From: Bacillus cereus G9842
GTDB taxonomy: Bacteria > Bacillota > Bacilli > Bacillales > Bacillaceae_G
Direction of reading: 5' to 3'
Assembly (NCBI RefSeq): GCF_000021305.1
Contig: NC_011772.1
Location: 577,501-641,500 of the forward strand
DNA: 64,000 nt
The notes under the pieces: model-generated
Told to the model about the DNA's origin: nothing
Databases searched by the model: none
The model's input: the letters and a program-made list of their open reading frames with translations, nothing else
Shown: piece after piece, positions 27,891-37,108 of the stretch
Numbering within the stretch: the first letter of the stretch is position 1
How the letters are laid out: the number at the start of each line of letters is the position of its first letter
Made by a program: the position numbers and the translations under genes

Positions 27891-28070
27891 ATGGATGTGA
27901 AACGTGTGAAACAAATCTTATCTTCTTCAAGTAGAATTGACGTTACATATGAGGGCGTACCAGTATGGATTGAGAGCTGTGATGAGCAGAAGGGGAGTGC
28001 TCAAGTGTATGATGTATCTAATCCTGGTGAGAGCGTTCATGTGGACGTGACAGCTTTAGAGGAGAAATAA
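27891..28070 (+). CDS. sspH: H-type small acid-soluble spore protein
   Basis: A 59-residue protein below common ORF length cut-offs. It begins [20 protein letters not shown] and contains GVPVWIESC, followed by [15 protein letters not shown], the layout of the SspH family ([12 protein letters not shown]...GVPVWIE). A strong AAAGGAGGGAT precedes the ATG. The protein is expected in the forespore core, made under sigma-G, where minor SASPs bind or protect spore contents; exact function is not established. It ends just before a terminator shared with the convergent peptide permease gene. Confidence 0.93.
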   Translation: MDVKRVKQILSSSSRIDVTYEGVPVWIESCDEQKGSAQVYDVSNPGESVHVDVTALEEK

Positions 28071-28072
28071 TA

Positions 28073-28106
28073 AAAAAGACGCTTCTAATTTTAGAAGCGT
28101 CTTTTT
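28073..28106. terminator. Bidirectional terminator between sspH and dtpT
   Basis: A 16-bp inverted repeat AAAAAGACGCTTCTAA / TTAGAAGCGTCTTTTT with a two-base centre (28089-28090), T runs on both strands. Confidence 0.92.
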
Positions 28107-28107
28107 G

Positions 28108-29457
28108 TTATTCCATCATATGTGCAATTTTCTTAGAGAACATAAGAAGTACTAATCCCAGTACAATTACGATAATACCGATGCTTGCGAATACTTCTAA
28201 ATATCCTAAAGATTGAGTGAAAGCGGCTAATTGTCCTGCTAATAAGTTTGCGAAGCCAGTACCAGCTAACCATACACCCATTAATAATGATGCTAGTTTA
28301 ACAGGAGCGATTGCACTTACCATAGATAATCCGATTGGTGATAAGAATAACTCACCGATTGTGTGGAACATGTAAGTGAATACAATGAATAGTAAGTTTG
28401 CTTTCATTGTAATGTTACCTTCATCGCTACCAGTTTTTAAAACAGCTAAAGTTAGAACTAAATATCCAATCCCTAGTAAAATCATACCTAATGCCATTTT
28501 TGTTGGGATTTTCAAATCACCATTTTTTGTTTTTGAAAGCTTAATCCATAACGCAGAAACAGGTAATGCTAGTAAGATAATGAATAGTGGGTTTACAGAT
28601 TGGAACCAAGGTGTTGGAATTGTAAATCCACCAATTGTACGATCTACGAACTTATCTGTGTAAAGTGTTAAAGAGCTACCAGCTTGTTCAAATCCTGCCC
28701 AGAAGAATACAACGAAACAAGTTAAAATTAAAATTGCAACAGTACGTTTTTTCTCTTGTGGTGTTAAAGGTTTTTTCTCAACAGCTTTTGCATTTTGTTC
28801 TTTAGATTTTTTACCCACAACTGTTGTTCCAGCTGATCCTAAGTAACGAGGTGCTAATAAGTTAAATGCAATTTGTCCAATAATCATACCGATACAAGCT
28901 GTTAAGAAACCGTATCTATAATCTGCGAAGTAACCGCAAATGAATGGAGCGATAAGAGCTCCTAAGTTAATCCCCATGTAGAAGATAGTGAAGGCACTAT
29001 CACGACGAGAATCGTTGTCACTATATAATTGACCTAATAAAGTCGAAATATTCGGTTTGAAGAATCCGTTACCGATAACTAATAATCCTAATCCTAAAAA
29101 TAGTCCAGTTTTCGTATTCATTGAAAATAGTACGAAGTTACCAATTGCCATGATGATACCACCAATAGTAATGGCATGTCGCTTCGTAATGAAATGGTCA
29201 GTTAACCAACCACCAATAATAGGTGTGAAATATACAAGCATTGTGAAAATACCGTAAATTTGAACTGCAACTGCTTTATCAAATCCTAAACCGCCGCTTA
29301 CTAAGCTCGTTGTTAAATAAAGAACTAATAAGCCACGCATTCCGTAATAACTAAATCTTTCCCATGCCTCTGTAAAGAACAACAAGTATAACCCTGGTGG
29401 ATGTTTTTTTGGTGATTGTTGCTCTCCAGCTTTGTCTAATTTTAAAGCTGCATCCAT
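28108..29457 (-). CDS. dtpT: Di/tripeptide:proton symporter (POT family)
   Basis: A 449-residue POT/PTR transporter with 12-14 helices. The first motif FFTEAWERFSYYGMRGLLVLYL, the GGWLTDHFITKRHAI loop, the PTR2 signature FTIFYMGINLGALIAPFICGY and the late EXLLSP-like FHTIGELFLSPIGLSMVSAIAP are all present. It imports di- and tripeptides. Length is a little short of the ~490 of some members, mainly in the cytoplasmic loop. Upstream, two sites resemble CodY boxes, consistent with the known amino-acid control of such genes in Firmicutes. The ATG at 29457 follows AGGGGGAAA. Confidence 0.93.
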   Translation of the reverse strand: MDAALKLDKAGEQQSPKKHPPGLYLLFFTEAWERFSYYGMRGLLVLYLTTSLVSGGLGFDKAVAVQIYGIFTMLVYFTPIIGGWLTDHFITKRHAITIGGIIMAIGNFVLFSMNTKTGLFLGLGLLVIGNGFFKPNISTLLGQLYSDNDSRRDSAFTIFYMGINLGALIAPFICGYFADYRYGFLTACIGMIIGQIAFNLLAPRYLGSAGTTVVGKKSKEQNAKAVEKKPLTPQEKKRTVAILILTCFVVFFWAGFEQAGSSLTLYTDKFVDRTIGGFTIPTPWFQSVNPLFIILLALPVSALWIKLSKTKNGDLKIPTKMALGMILLGIGYLVLTLAVLKTGSDEGNITMKANLLFIVFTYMFHTIGELFLSPIGLSMVSAIAPVKLASLLMGVWLAGTGFANLLAGQLAAFTQSLGYLEVFASIGIIVIVLGLVLLMFSKKIAHMME

Positions 29458-29554
29458 GTTTGTTTCCCCCTAATCCTGTATAACGGATATTTATGTAATC
29501 ATTTTAATTTACAAAATATTTAGAAGTCAATAGAATTATATGGAAATAGAAAGA

Positions 29555-29683
29555 AAATTTCTGAAAAAGTTCTATTTTTCTTCGACCGTTACTGTATTTT
29601 GCCCTGAAAACAAGATGATAAGCGTTTTCAAATGTAATAATTGAATTCTAAAAGAAAATAAAATAGTGATTAATCAGAAAATT
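29555..29683. promoter_or_regulatory. CodY-like boxes in the dtpT upstream region
   Basis: AAATTTCTGAAAAAG (29555-29569) and ATTAATCAGAAAATT (29669-29683) each differ from the CodY consensus AATTTTCWGAAAATT at three positions. The 380-base gap between dtpT and the siderophore-binding gene holds these, the dtpT promoter and a terminator at its right end; no gene is seen. Confidence 0.4.
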
Positions 29684-29794
29684 TAGATTAAAATATTTAT
29701 TCTGATATAAAGAAAATATATTCTATTTACTTTCTCAATATAACATATTGGGAATAAAAATACAAAACGAAATAATGTGACATTTAAGTGAATT

Positions 29795-29828
29795 GAAAAA
29801 TAACCAGCTCCATAGAAGGGAGCTGGTT
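29795..29828 (-). terminator. Terminator after the siderophore-binding lipoprotein gene
   Basis: AACCAGCTCC (29802-29811) pairs with GGAGCTGGTT (29819-29828); T run on the minus strand. Confidence 0.9.
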
Positions 29829-29837
29829 AAGGAAATA

Positions 29838-30806
29838 TTATTTAACAAAGCGTTTTTCGATGTCATCTAATAGTAGGTTAGCGGCCATTACGCCACCAGC
29901 TGTATTCCAAATAACGTCATCAACTTTGTATGCTTTACCATTTTTTACTGCATTTAAATTTTTAAATAGCGGATCATTAATATATTCTTTTTCTAATTCA
30001 GATCCTTTTTTCTCATTTCCTTTATCGAATGTGAAGTAGAATAATACGTCACCATCCATTGCAGAAATACGCTCTTTAGATACGTTACGCTCTGCAAAAT
30101 CATCTTTGTTTTGATCTCCAGGACGTTTAAATCCAAGTTCTTTTAAAATAACACCAGAGAATGTATCACCATGATAAATACGAACATCACCAGGCATGAA
30201 ACGAACCATAGAGATTTCTTGATTTACTTTATCGCCAAGTTTGCCTTTTAAATCTTTCATACGTGATTCGTAATCAGCTACAACTTTTTGACCTTCTTTT
30301 TCTTTATTTAATGCTTTTGCATAAAATTTGAAGTTATCTTTCCATTCACCACGTAATGTTTCTGAGAACACAGTAGGTGCAATTGCTTTTAGTTGTTCGT
30401 ACACTTTTTCGTGACGCATTTTGTTACCGATAATTAAGTCTGGTTTTAAAGAAGCAATTGTTTCAACGTTAACTTGTCCTTCATCACCAACAACTTTTAC
30501 ATCTTTCATTTTATCCTTAATATGTGGATACCATGGGTCACCAGTCCAAGACTTTACAGCACCAACTGGTTTCACACCTAATTCAAGTAAAGCTTCAGTT
30601 CCTTCATTTGTTAAGATAACTACACGTTTTGGATTAGCAGGAACTTCTGTTTTACCCATTGCATGTTCTACAGTAACCACTTCTTTTTTATTATCTTCTT
30701 TTGTAGATTCTTCTTTGTTACTTGATTTTCCACAAGCGCTTAAAAGCATTGAAAATGCTAGTAAAAATACAAATACTGTAAACGATTTCTTCCGCATGAA
30801 ATTCAT
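29838..30806 (-). CDS. Iron-siderophore ABC transporter substrate-binding lipoprotein (YfiY-like)
   Basis: A 322-residue lipoprotein with signal peptide and lipobox LLSACG. A PBP class III (TroA/FepB-type) fold follows: PKRVVILTNEGTEALLELGVKPVGAVKSW, LKPDLIIGNKMRHEKVYEQLKAIAPTV, a long helix with NKEKEGQKVVADYESRMKDLKGKL, and a C-terminal DVIWNTAGGVMAANLLLDDIE. It captures a ferric siderophore outside the membrane and hands it to the divergently encoded permease/ATPase. Resemblance to B. subtilis YfiY, which serves hydroxamates such as schizokinen and arthrobactin, is my impression; catecholate ligands cannot be excluded. TAGGGGG precedes the ATG. A Fur-like site lies upstream. Confidence 0.9.
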   Translation of the reverse strand: MNFMRKKSFTVFVFLLAFSMLLSACGKSSNKEESTKEDNKKEVVTVEHAMGKTEVPANPKRVVILTNEGTEALLELGVKPVGAVKSWTGDPWYPHIKDKMKDVKVVGDEGQVNVETIASLKPDLIIGNKMRHEKVYEQLKAIAPTVFSETLRGEWKDNFKFYAKALNKEKEGQKVVADYESRMKDLKGKLGDKVNQEISMVRFMPGDVRIYHGDTFSGVILKELGFKRPGDQNKDDFAERNVSKERISAMDGDVLFYFTFDKGNEKKGSELEKEYINDPLFKNLNAVKNGKAYKVDDVIWNTAGGVMAANLLLDDIEKRFVK

Positions 30807-30824
30807 TATGTACCCCCTACATGT

Positions 30825-30941
30825 TGAGAATATTTTTCAATAGCAAGCATGATATTAAGCCTTTATCTTTTAATTGTCAATATATATGGGTGAAAATAAT
30901 TCTCATTTCCGTTGACAATAAGAATTAAGTTGAAATACACT
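30825..30941. promoter_or_regulatory. Divergent iron-uptake promoter region with Fur-like boxes
   Basis: TGAAAATAATTCTCA (30891-30905) matches the 7-1-7 Fur core TGATAATNATTATCA at 12 of 14 positions. TGAGAATATTTTTCA (30825-30839) matches at 11 of 14 and lies near the minus-strand gene. TTGACA (30912-30917) and TACACT (30936-30941), 18 bases apart, form the plus-strand promoter just after the first box. Confidence 0.7.
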
Positions 30942-30978
30942 AACAACGTATCATTATACATTGAAGGGGAAACGCTGC

Positions 30979-31983
30979 ATGTTATTAAAAACAAATCGAG
31001 CAAAAGGGATTGGATTATTTGTTGGAATCATTGCAGTCGTTATTTGTATTTGGGGAAGTATTATTTTCGGATATACAAATACGAGTTGGAAACTAGCATT
31101 GGATGCTTTTTTCCATTTTAACGGTTCCAATGAACATATTATTATTCAAAATGTACGTCTGCCTAGGGCGTTAATTGCAGCTAGTGTTGGTGCTAGTTTA
31201 GCCATTGCTGGTTGTCTTATGCAAACTTTAACTAAGAATCCACTTGCTTCTCCAGATTTTATTGGATTAAATTCAGGTGCTGCGTTCTTCATAGTTGTAG
31301 CAATTGTAATCTTTTCAGTAACATCATTATCAGCTTTCACATGGATCGCCTTTTTAGGAGCGGCGGTTGCAGCTGTACTTGTATTTGCTTCTAGTTCTTT
31401 AGGAAAAGAAGGGACTACTCCTCTTAAGTTAACGTTAGCAGGGGTCGCAATTAGTGCGTTATTTTCATCATTAACACAAGGATTACTTGTGTTAAATGAA
31501 AAAGCACTTGAAGAGGTATTATTTTGGCTTGCTGGATCTGTGCAAGGGCGAAAGTTAGAAATTTTACAATCTGTATTCCCATATTTATTAATAGGATGGA
31601 TTGCATCTCTTATTATGGCAGGAAAAGTAAATACATTGATGATGGGAGAAGACGTCGCGAAAGGACTTGGACAACGAACAATTTTAATGAAATCATTCGT
31701 GTTACTTATTATTGTACTGTTGTCTGGTGGTTCAGTTGCGGTTGCTGGCCCAATTGGATTTATTGGGATTATTACTCCGCATTTTGCTAGATTTCTTGTT
31801 GGAGTTGACCACAGATGGAGAGTGCCTTATAGCGGATTGTTAGGTGCAATACTACTAATATTGGCTGATATAGCAGCAAGATATGTCATTATGCCACAAG
31901 AAGTACCAGTAGGAGTTATGACAGCATTTATTGGAGCACCGTTCTTTATTTATATTGCACGTAAGAGAGGGCTTAGCAAATGA
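30979..31983 (+). CDS. FecCD family iron-siderophore permease, first subunit (YfiZ-like)
   Basis: About 334 residues, eight to ten membrane helices. The conserved RLPRALIAASVGASLAIAGCLMQTLTKNPLASPDFIGLNSGAA is the signature start of FecCD/BtuC permeases and GEDVAKGLGQRT is the cytoplasmic coupling loop; AGPIGFIGIITPHFARFLVGVDHRW follows. The ATG at 30979 is preferred over the TTG at 30961 because AAGGGG lies between them. Its stop overlaps the start of the next permease (ATGA at 31980), so the two subunits are translationally coupled and should form a heterodimer. Confidence 0.9.
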   Translation: MLLKTNRAKGIGLFVGIIAVVICIWGSIIFGYTNTSWKLALDAFFHFNGSNEHIIIQNVRLPRALIAASVGASLAIAGCLMQTLTKNPLASPDFIGLNSGAAFFIVVAIVIFSVTSLSAFTWIAFLGAAVAAVLVFASSSLGKEGTTPLKLTLAGVAISALFSSLTQGLLVLNEKALEEVLFWLAGSVQGRKLEILQSVFPYLLIGWIASLIMAGKVNTLMMGEDVAKGLGQRTILMKSFVLLIIVLLSGGSVAVAGPIGFIGIITPHFARFLVGVDHRWRVPYSGLLGAILLILADIAARYVIMPQEVPVGVMTAFIGAPFFIYIARKRGLSK

Positions 31984-33038
31984 AGAAATATATTCCGTTT
32001 CGTATAGGAAAAGGCGAGCTCTCGTTTTTAATGTATAAACGAGCTTGTCTCGTCTTGTTAAGTTTACTACTTGTTTTAATAGGATTATTCTTTGCGAGCG
32101 CAGGTATGGGAGACATGAAAATTGCTCCTTATGACGTATGGCAAGCAATTACCGGAAATGGCGATGCGATGTCAAACATGGTTGTAAATAAGTTTCGTAT
32201 GCCGCGTATTTTAATTGCTATCCTCGTAGGAATTGCGCTCGCGGTAGCGGGCTGTATTTTACAAGGGCTTGTTCGAAATCCACTTGCTTCTCCTGATATC
32301 ATCGGGATTACGGGCGGGGCAAGTGTTGCAGTTGTATTATTTTTAGCGCTATTTAGTGATAAAAATAATGCACTAACGGTAAGTATTCATTATATGCCGC
32401 TCGCAGCTTTTGCAGGAGCAACGATTGTAGCGGTTTTTGTATACTTATTTGCATGGCAAAATGATGGATTATCACCAATTACCCTCGTTTTAATTGGTGT
32501 TGGATTCTGGGCATTAACGAAGGCTGCGACAACATTATTTATGTTGCTAGCACCAATTTATCAAGCGAGCCAAGCAAATGTATGGATTACGGGTACCGTT
32601 TATGGCTCTTCTTGGCAAAATGTTATGGTACTTGCGCCTTGGGTTCTCATTTTAACAGTAATATCATTTATCGCAGCTAGGCATTTAAATGCACAAGAGC
32701 TAGGGGATGATATAGCGGTAGGACTTGGGGTTCCTTTAACGAAGTCGCGTGTATTTATGCTATTACTTAGTACAGCTTTAATTGGTGGTGCGGTAGCTTT
32801 TGCCGGAGGGATTGGATTTGTCGGTTTAATGGCACCTCATATTTCACGAAGATTGGTTGGTTCTTTATACGGTGCATTACTCCCAGTTGCAGCTATTGTC
32901 GGTGCAATTCTAGTACTTGCTGCAGATTTAATAGGGCGTACAATTTTCACGCCACTTGAAATTCCAGCAGGGGTATTTACATCAGCAATTGGTGCACCTT
33001 ATTTTATTTATTTACTTTATAAAAGTCGGAATTCATAA
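31980..33038 (+). CDS. FecCD family iron-siderophore permease, second subunit (YfhA-like)
   Basis: A 352-residue permease homologous to the preceding gene: FRMPRILIAILVGIALAVAGCILQGLVRNPLASPDIIGITGGASVAVV, the coupling loop ELGDDIAVGLGVPLTKSR and GGIGFVGLMAPHISRRLVGS are all present. The start overlaps the previous stop by four bases. With its partner it forms the transmembrane channel for the ferric siderophore; the ATPase gene follows after 12 bases. Confidence 0.9.
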   Translation: MKKYIPFRIGKGELSFLMYKRACLVLLSLLLVLIGLFFASAGMGDMKIAPYDVWQAITGNGDAMSNMVVNKFRMPRILIAILVGIALAVAGCILQGLVRNPLASPDIIGITGGASVAVVLFLALFSDKNNALTVSIHYMPLAAFAGATIVAVFVYLFAWQNDGLSPITLVLIGVGFWALTKAATTLFMLLAPIYQASQANVWITGTVYGSSWQNVMVLAPWVLILTVISFIAARHLNAQELGDDIAVGLGVPLTKSRVFMLLLSTALIGGAVAFAGGIGFVGLMAPHISRRLVGSLYGALLPVAAIVGAILVLAADLIGRTIFTPLEIPAGVFTSAIGAPYFIYLLYKSRNS

Positions 33039-33050
33039 AGGGAGATGAAT

Positions 33051-33872
33051 ATGCAAAAAGCATTGGAGACGAAACGCTTGACGTTGTCTTATGGTGAAAC
33101 AAGTATTATTGATGAGTTGAATTTAGAAATTCCAAAAGGCGAAATTACAATCTTTATCGGCTCTAACGGTTGCGGGAAATCAACTTTATTACGTTCACTA
33201 GCTAGATTATTAAAACCAACAACTGGTGATATTTTGTTAGATAATCAAGCCATTCAAAGTATGCAAACGAAGCAAATCGCTCGTCAAATGGCGATTTTAC
33301 CGCAAGGACCACAAGCACCAGAAGGACTTACAGTATTACAACTTGTAAAGCAAGGGCGTTATCCATACCAAACATGGCTGAAGCAATGGTCAGAAAAAGA
33401 CGAGGAAATGGTACAGAAAGCACTTGCAGCGACAGGTATGACAGAATTTGCTGAGCGTGATGTGCATGCTCTTTCAGGTGGGCAACGTCAACGTGCTTGG
33501 ATCGCAATGACACTTGCACAAGATACAGATATCATTTTACTGGATGAGCCCACTACATACTTAGATATGACTCACCAAATTGAAGTGCTGGATTTATTAT
33601 TCGAATTAAATGAAACAGAACAAAGAACAATTGTTATGGTATTACATGATCTAAATTTAGCATGCCGCTATGCAGATAACATTGTAGCAATTCAAGATAA
33701 ACAAATATATGCACAAGGTAAACCTGAAGAAGTGGTAGATGAGAAACTAGTACGTGATGTATTCCGAATGGAGTGTCAAATTAGTACGGATCCGTTGTTT
33801 GGAACACCGCTTTGTATCCCGCATGGAAGAGGAAGACGTGTAGTTAAAGAAGTTGCTCAGGCGATAAGATAA
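33051..33872 (+). CDS. Iron-siderophore ABC transporter ATP-binding protein (FepC/YusV-like)
   Basis: About 273 residues. Walker A is GSNGCGKST, the signature is LSGGQRQRAWIAMTLAQD, Walker B is IILLDEPTTYLD, and the switch His is in VLHDLN. The GGQRQRAWIAM form is typical of FecE/FepC ATPases. It energises siderophore import with the two preceding permeases and the divergent lipoprotein. AAAGGGAG at 33037-33044 would abut the ATG at 33045 but is six bases before the ATG at 33051, so the latter is chosen. In B. subtilis one ATPase (YusV) serves several systems; here a dedicated one is encoded in the operon. Confidence 0.92.
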   Translation: MQKALETKRLTLSYGETSIIDELNLEIPKGEITIFIGSNGCGKSTLLRSLARLLKPTTGDILLDNQAIQSMQTKQIARQMAILPQGPQAPEGLTVLQLVKQGRYPYQTWLKQWSEKDEEMVQKALAATGMTEFAERDVHALSGGQRQRAWIAMTLAQDTDIILLDEPTTYLDMTHQIEVLDLLFELNETEQRTIVMVLHDLNLACRYADNIVAIQDKQIYAQGKPEEVVDEKLVRDVFRMECQISTDPLFGTPLCIPHGRGRRVVKEVAQAIR

Positions 33873-33905
33873 AAAAACGATGAGTGATTCATCGTTTTTT
33901 TTTTT
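33872..33905. terminator. Bidirectional terminator after the siderophore ATPase gene
   Basis: AAAAAACGATGA pairs with TCATCGTTTTTT around a five-base loop, followed by a long T run; it also closes the convergent methyltransferase gene. Confidence 0.88.
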
Positions 33906-34635
33906 ATTTGGTACAAGAAAATAAGAGGAAGAGAGGAATTCGTAAGCGACGTTTATACTCTTCTTCATTTTGAAAATAGATTGGATTTGGTGTAGCTTCT
34001 TTTAATGATGTAATGGTAAATCCAGCTTGCTGTAATAATGTGAAATACTCTTCCGTTGTACGATGATATTTAATAACTTCTTGGTCAATCCATGGTTCAA
34101 CCCGTTTGCCTAGTTTAAAATAATCATCGACGAGCCAACTCGTTCTTTTACCACTTGTTTGTAAGCTTTCAAATGAAGAAGTAATAACGGGATGTTGAAC
34201 GCTAAAGGTAAAGGTGCCATTTGTTTTTAAAGTTTGAAACACATTTTGAAAAATGGTATCAAGATGTTCAATATAATGTAAGGCGAGTCTAGATGTTACT
34301 AAATCAAAAGTGGAAGAGGGATAGGTATAATCTTTGAGGTTTAAAAAATGAACAGATCCATTTTTATTTTCTAGTTGATTTTTAGCTTTTTCATACATAA
34401 GTTCGGAGCCTTCAATGCCAGTGTAAGAGTAGCATCCCTTTTCTAATAATTCCGCACCAAACTTAGCGTCACCACAGCCTAAATCGAGAATTTGTTTTCC
34501 TTGCACATGACCAATGAGCTGAAAGAATACTGGTTTTTCAATGGATTCATTTGGGCTATTTTCTCGGTATCTTCGTTTCATATATTGTTCGAAAAATGCT
34601 GTGTTATTGTATACATCAGATTCTGTAAATGCCAT
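33904..34635 (-). CDS. Class I SAM-dependent methyltransferase
   Basis: A 243-residue methyltransferase. Motif I is ILDLGCGDAKFG (residues ~53-64), the acidic residue after strand two is in YTGIEGSE, and the motif IV region is FDLVTSRLALHYIEHLD. The C-terminal half has the HRTTEEYFTLLQQAGF segment of UbiE/Methyltransf_11-type small-molecule methylases. Substrate unknown; no neighbour suggests a pathway. Start ATG at 34635 follows GGGAGGTTT. Confidence 0.85.
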   Translation of the reverse strand: MAFTESDVYNNTAFFEQYMKRRYRENSPNESIEKPVFFQLIGHVQGKQILDLGCGDAKFGAELLEKGCYSYTGIEGSELMYEKAKNQLENKNGSVHFLNLKDYTYPSSTFDLVTSRLALHYIEHLDTIFQNVFQTLKTNGTFTFSVQHPVITSSFESLQTSGKRTSWLVDDYFKLGKRVEPWIDQEVIKYHRTTEEYFTLLQQAGFTITSLKEATPNPIYFQNEEEYKRRLRIPLFLLFSCTK

Positions 34636-34726
34636 GTTTGAAACCTCCCAAAATATTTTTTTAATTCTATCAAATATGAAAAGTAAATGATAGATTTATT
34701 ATAATGAATCATATATAATCTAAAAT

Positions 34727-34740
34727 TGTAAGCGGTTACT
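34727..34740 (+). promoter_or_regulatory. cre-like site upstream of kbl
   Basis: TGTAAGCGGTTACT differs from the cre consensus only in its last base. Further on, GGATTATT (34791-34798) and AATAATCC (34813-34820) could form a hairpin in the kbl leader, without a T run. Confidence 0.4.
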
Positions 34741-34848
34741 TTAAACTATTTTTCTATAATAAATTCTGAAAACGTGTTAAGCTAGTAGAGGGATTATTAG
34801 AACTATTAAGACAATAATCCGCTTACATGAACGATGGGAGGCTTCACG

Positions 34849-36039
34849 ATGTCTAGTAAAACACTTGCAAAATTTTTAGAAGAAAATTTAGAGGATTTAA
34901 AATCAAAGGGGCTTTATAACGTAATTGATCCGCTTGAGAGTTCAAATGGACCAATCATTACAATTGGCGGAAAAGAATATATTAACTTATCTTCAAACAA
35001 CTATCTTGGATTAGCAACAGATAGCCGTTTGCAAGAAGCAGCAATTGGTGCAATTCATAAGTACGGTGTTGGGGCAGGAGCTGTTCGTACAATTAACGGT
35101 ACTTTAGATTTGCATATTAAATTAGAAGAGATAATTGCAAAGTTTAAACATACAGAAGCGGCAATTGCTTACCAATCAGGATTTAACTGTAATATGGCAG
35201 CGATTTCAGCTGTTATGGATAAAAATGATGCAATTCTTTCAGACGAATTAAACCATGCTTCTATTATTGATGGTAGTCGTCTATCAAAGGCAAAAATTAT
35301 TGTTTATAAACATTCTGATATGGAAGATTTACGCCAAAAAGCAATCGCGGCGAAAGAATCGGGTCTTTACAATAAATTAATGGTAATTACAGACGGTGTC
35401 TTCTCAATGGATGGAGATGTTGCAAAACTACCAGAAATTGTTGAGATTGCAGAAGAATTAGATTTAATGACATATGTAGACGATGCACACGGTTCAGGTG
35501 TACTTGGAAAAGGTGCAGGAACTGTAAAGCACTTCGGTCTATCTGATAAAGTTGATTTCCAAATTGGTACATTATCAAAAGCAATTGGGGTAATTGGTGG
35601 ATATGTAGCAGGGAAACAAAACTTAATTGACTGGTTAAAAGTTCGTTCACGTCCATTCTTATTCTCTACAGCATTAACACCAGCTGATGCAGCAGCTTGC
35701 ATGAGATCAATTGAAATCTTAATGGAAAGCACAGAGTTACATGATCGTTTATGGGAAAATGGCCGCTACTTAAAACAAGGATTAAAAGAACTTGGCTTTA
35801 ACATTGGGGAAAGTGAAACGCCAATTACACCTTGTATTATTGGGGACGAAGTGTTAACACAAGAATTTAGTAAGCGTCTAAATGAAGAAGGTGTATACGC
35901 AAAATCTATTGTGTTCCCAACTGTAGCAAAAGGAAAAGGTCGTGTTCGTAATATGCCTACAGCAGCTCATACGAAAGAAATGTTAGATGAAGCAATTCGT
36001 AAGTATGAAAAAGTAGGAAAAGAAATGGGCATCATTTAA
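34849..36039 (+). CDS. kbl: Glycine C-acetyltransferase (2-amino-3-ketobutyrate CoA ligase)
   Basis: A 396-residue PLP enzyme of the alpha-oxoamine synthase family, with [34 protein letters not shown], the [15 protein letters not shown] segment (PLP-contacting Asp and His) and the PLP lysine in [15 protein letters not shown]. It splits 2-amino-3-ketobutyrate with CoA to glycine and acetyl-CoA, the second step of threonine catabolism. The first-step enzyme, threonine dehydrogenase, is encoded next, 44 bases on. The ATG at 34849 is chosen because GGGAGG (34836-34841) follows the upstream in-frame ATG at 34834. Confidence 0.94.
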   Translation: MSSKTLAKFLEENLEDLKSKGLYNVIDPLESSNGPIITIGGKEYINLSSNNYLGLATDSRLQEAAIGAIHKYGVGAGAVRTINGTLDLHIKLEEIIAKFKHTEAAIAYQSGFNCNMAAISAVMDKNDAILSDELNHASIIDGSRLSKAKIIVYKHSDMEDLRQKAIAAKESGLYNKLMVITDGVFSMDGDVAKLPEIVEIAEELDLMTYVDDAHGSGVLGKGAGTVKHFGLSDKVDFQIGTLSKAIGVIGGYVAGKQNLIDWLKVRSRPFLFSTALTPADAAACMRSIEILMESTELHDRLWENGRYLKQGLKELGFNIGESETPITPCIIGDEVLTQEFSKRLNEEGVYAKSIVFPTVAKGKGRVRNMPTAAHTKEMLDEAIRKYEKVGKEMGII

Positions 36040-36083
36040 GTAAGGGCATCTTTTGAATAGCTTGCAAATGAGGAGTGGGGAAA

Positions 36084-37049
36084 ATGAAAAAAATTCTAGT
36101 AACCGGTTCTTTAGGGCAAATTGGTTCTGAACTAGTAATGAAACTTCGTGATGTATACGGCGCATCAAATGTTATTGCAACAGATATTCGTGAAACAGAT
36201 AGTGAAGTAGTAAAGTCTGGTCCGTTTGAAACGTTAGATGTAACAGATGGACAAAAATTACATGATATTGCAAAGCATAATGAAGTAGATACAATTATTC
36301 ATTTAGCAGCTTTACTTTCAGCAACAGCAGAAAAAAATCCGTTATTCGCATGGAACTTAAATATGGGCGGACTTGTAAATGCATTAGAAGCAGCTCGTGA
36401 ATTAAACTGTAAGTTCTTCACGCCAAGTTCGATCGGTGCATTCGGTCCATCGACGCCAAAAGATAATACACCGCAAGATACAATTCAGCGTCCTACTACG
36501 ATGTATGGGGTAAACAAAGTAGCAGGAGAATTACTATGTGATTATTATCATCAAAAGTTTGGCGTAGATACGCGCGGTGTCCGTTTCCCAGGTTTAATTT
36601 CTTACGTAGCTCCTCCAGGAGGCGGAACGACTGATTATGCAGTTGAAATTTATTATGAGGCGATTAAAAAAGGTGCATACACCTCATACATTGCTGAAGG
36701 AACGTACATGGACATGATGTATATGCCTGATGCTTTACAAGCGATCATTTCATTAATGGAAGCTGATCCAAGTAAGCTAGTGCATAGAAATGCATTTAAC
36801 ATTACGGCAATGAGTTTTGAGCCAGAGCAAATTGCAGCATCAATTCGTAAACACATTCCGACGTTTACAATGGATTATGCAGTAGATTCAGCTCGTCAAA
36901 CAATCGCTGATAGTTGGCCAAACTCTATTGACGCAACTGCAGCAATGAAAGAGTGGGGCTTTAAAGCAGAATACGATTTAGACAAAATGACAACGGACAT
37001 GTTGGCTAAGTTAAAAAAAAAGCTCACAGCTGAGTTAGTGATGAATTAA
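36084..37049 (+). CDS. tdh: L-threonine 3-dehydrogenase, SDR/epimerase type
   Basis: A 321-residue extended short-chain dehydrogenase. The NAD-binding loop is [14 protein letters not shown] at the N-terminus, followed by the STPKDN region and the catalytic YxxxK as Tyr in [12 protein letters not shown]. The [26 protein letters not shown] segment is characteristic of the epimerase-like threonine dehydrogenases found in bacteria and animals. It oxidises L-threonine to 2-amino-3-ketobutyrate. Forms an operon with kbl. The ATG at 36084 follows AGGAGTGGGG, in which an upstream in-frame GTG lies. Confidence 0.93.
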   Translation: MKKILVTGSLGQIGSELVMKLRDVYGASNVIATDIRETDSEVVKSGPFETLDVTDGQKLHDIAKHNEVDTIIHLAALLSATAEKNPLFAWNLNMGGLVNALEAARELNCKFFTPSSIGAFGPSTPKDNTPQDTIQRPTTMYGVNKVAGELLCDYYHQKFGVDTRGVRFPGLISYVAPPGGGTTDYAVEIYYEAIKKGAYTSYIAEGTYMDMMYMPDALQAIISLMEADPSKLVHRNAFNITAMSFEPEQIAASIRKHIPTFTMDYAVDSARQTIADSWPNSIDATAAMKEWGFKAEYDLDKMTTDMLAKLKKKLTAELVMN

Positions 37050-37053
37050 TAGG

Positions 37054-37084
37054 AAGAGTCGATTCTTAGGAATCGGCTCTTCAT
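37054..37084 (+). terminator. Terminator after kbl-tdh
   Basis: AAGAGTCGATTC (37054-37065) pairs with GAATCGGCTCTT (37070-37081) with one G-U pair, followed by a mixed CATTATTTTT tail. Confidence 0.75.
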
Positions 37085-37108
37085 TATTTTTGGGAGGAGA
37101 GAAGTCTT

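Noticed and set aside
34741..34848. Possible T-box leader before kbl
   Set aside because: There is no T-box sequence, specifier hairpin or terminator; only a small hairpin.
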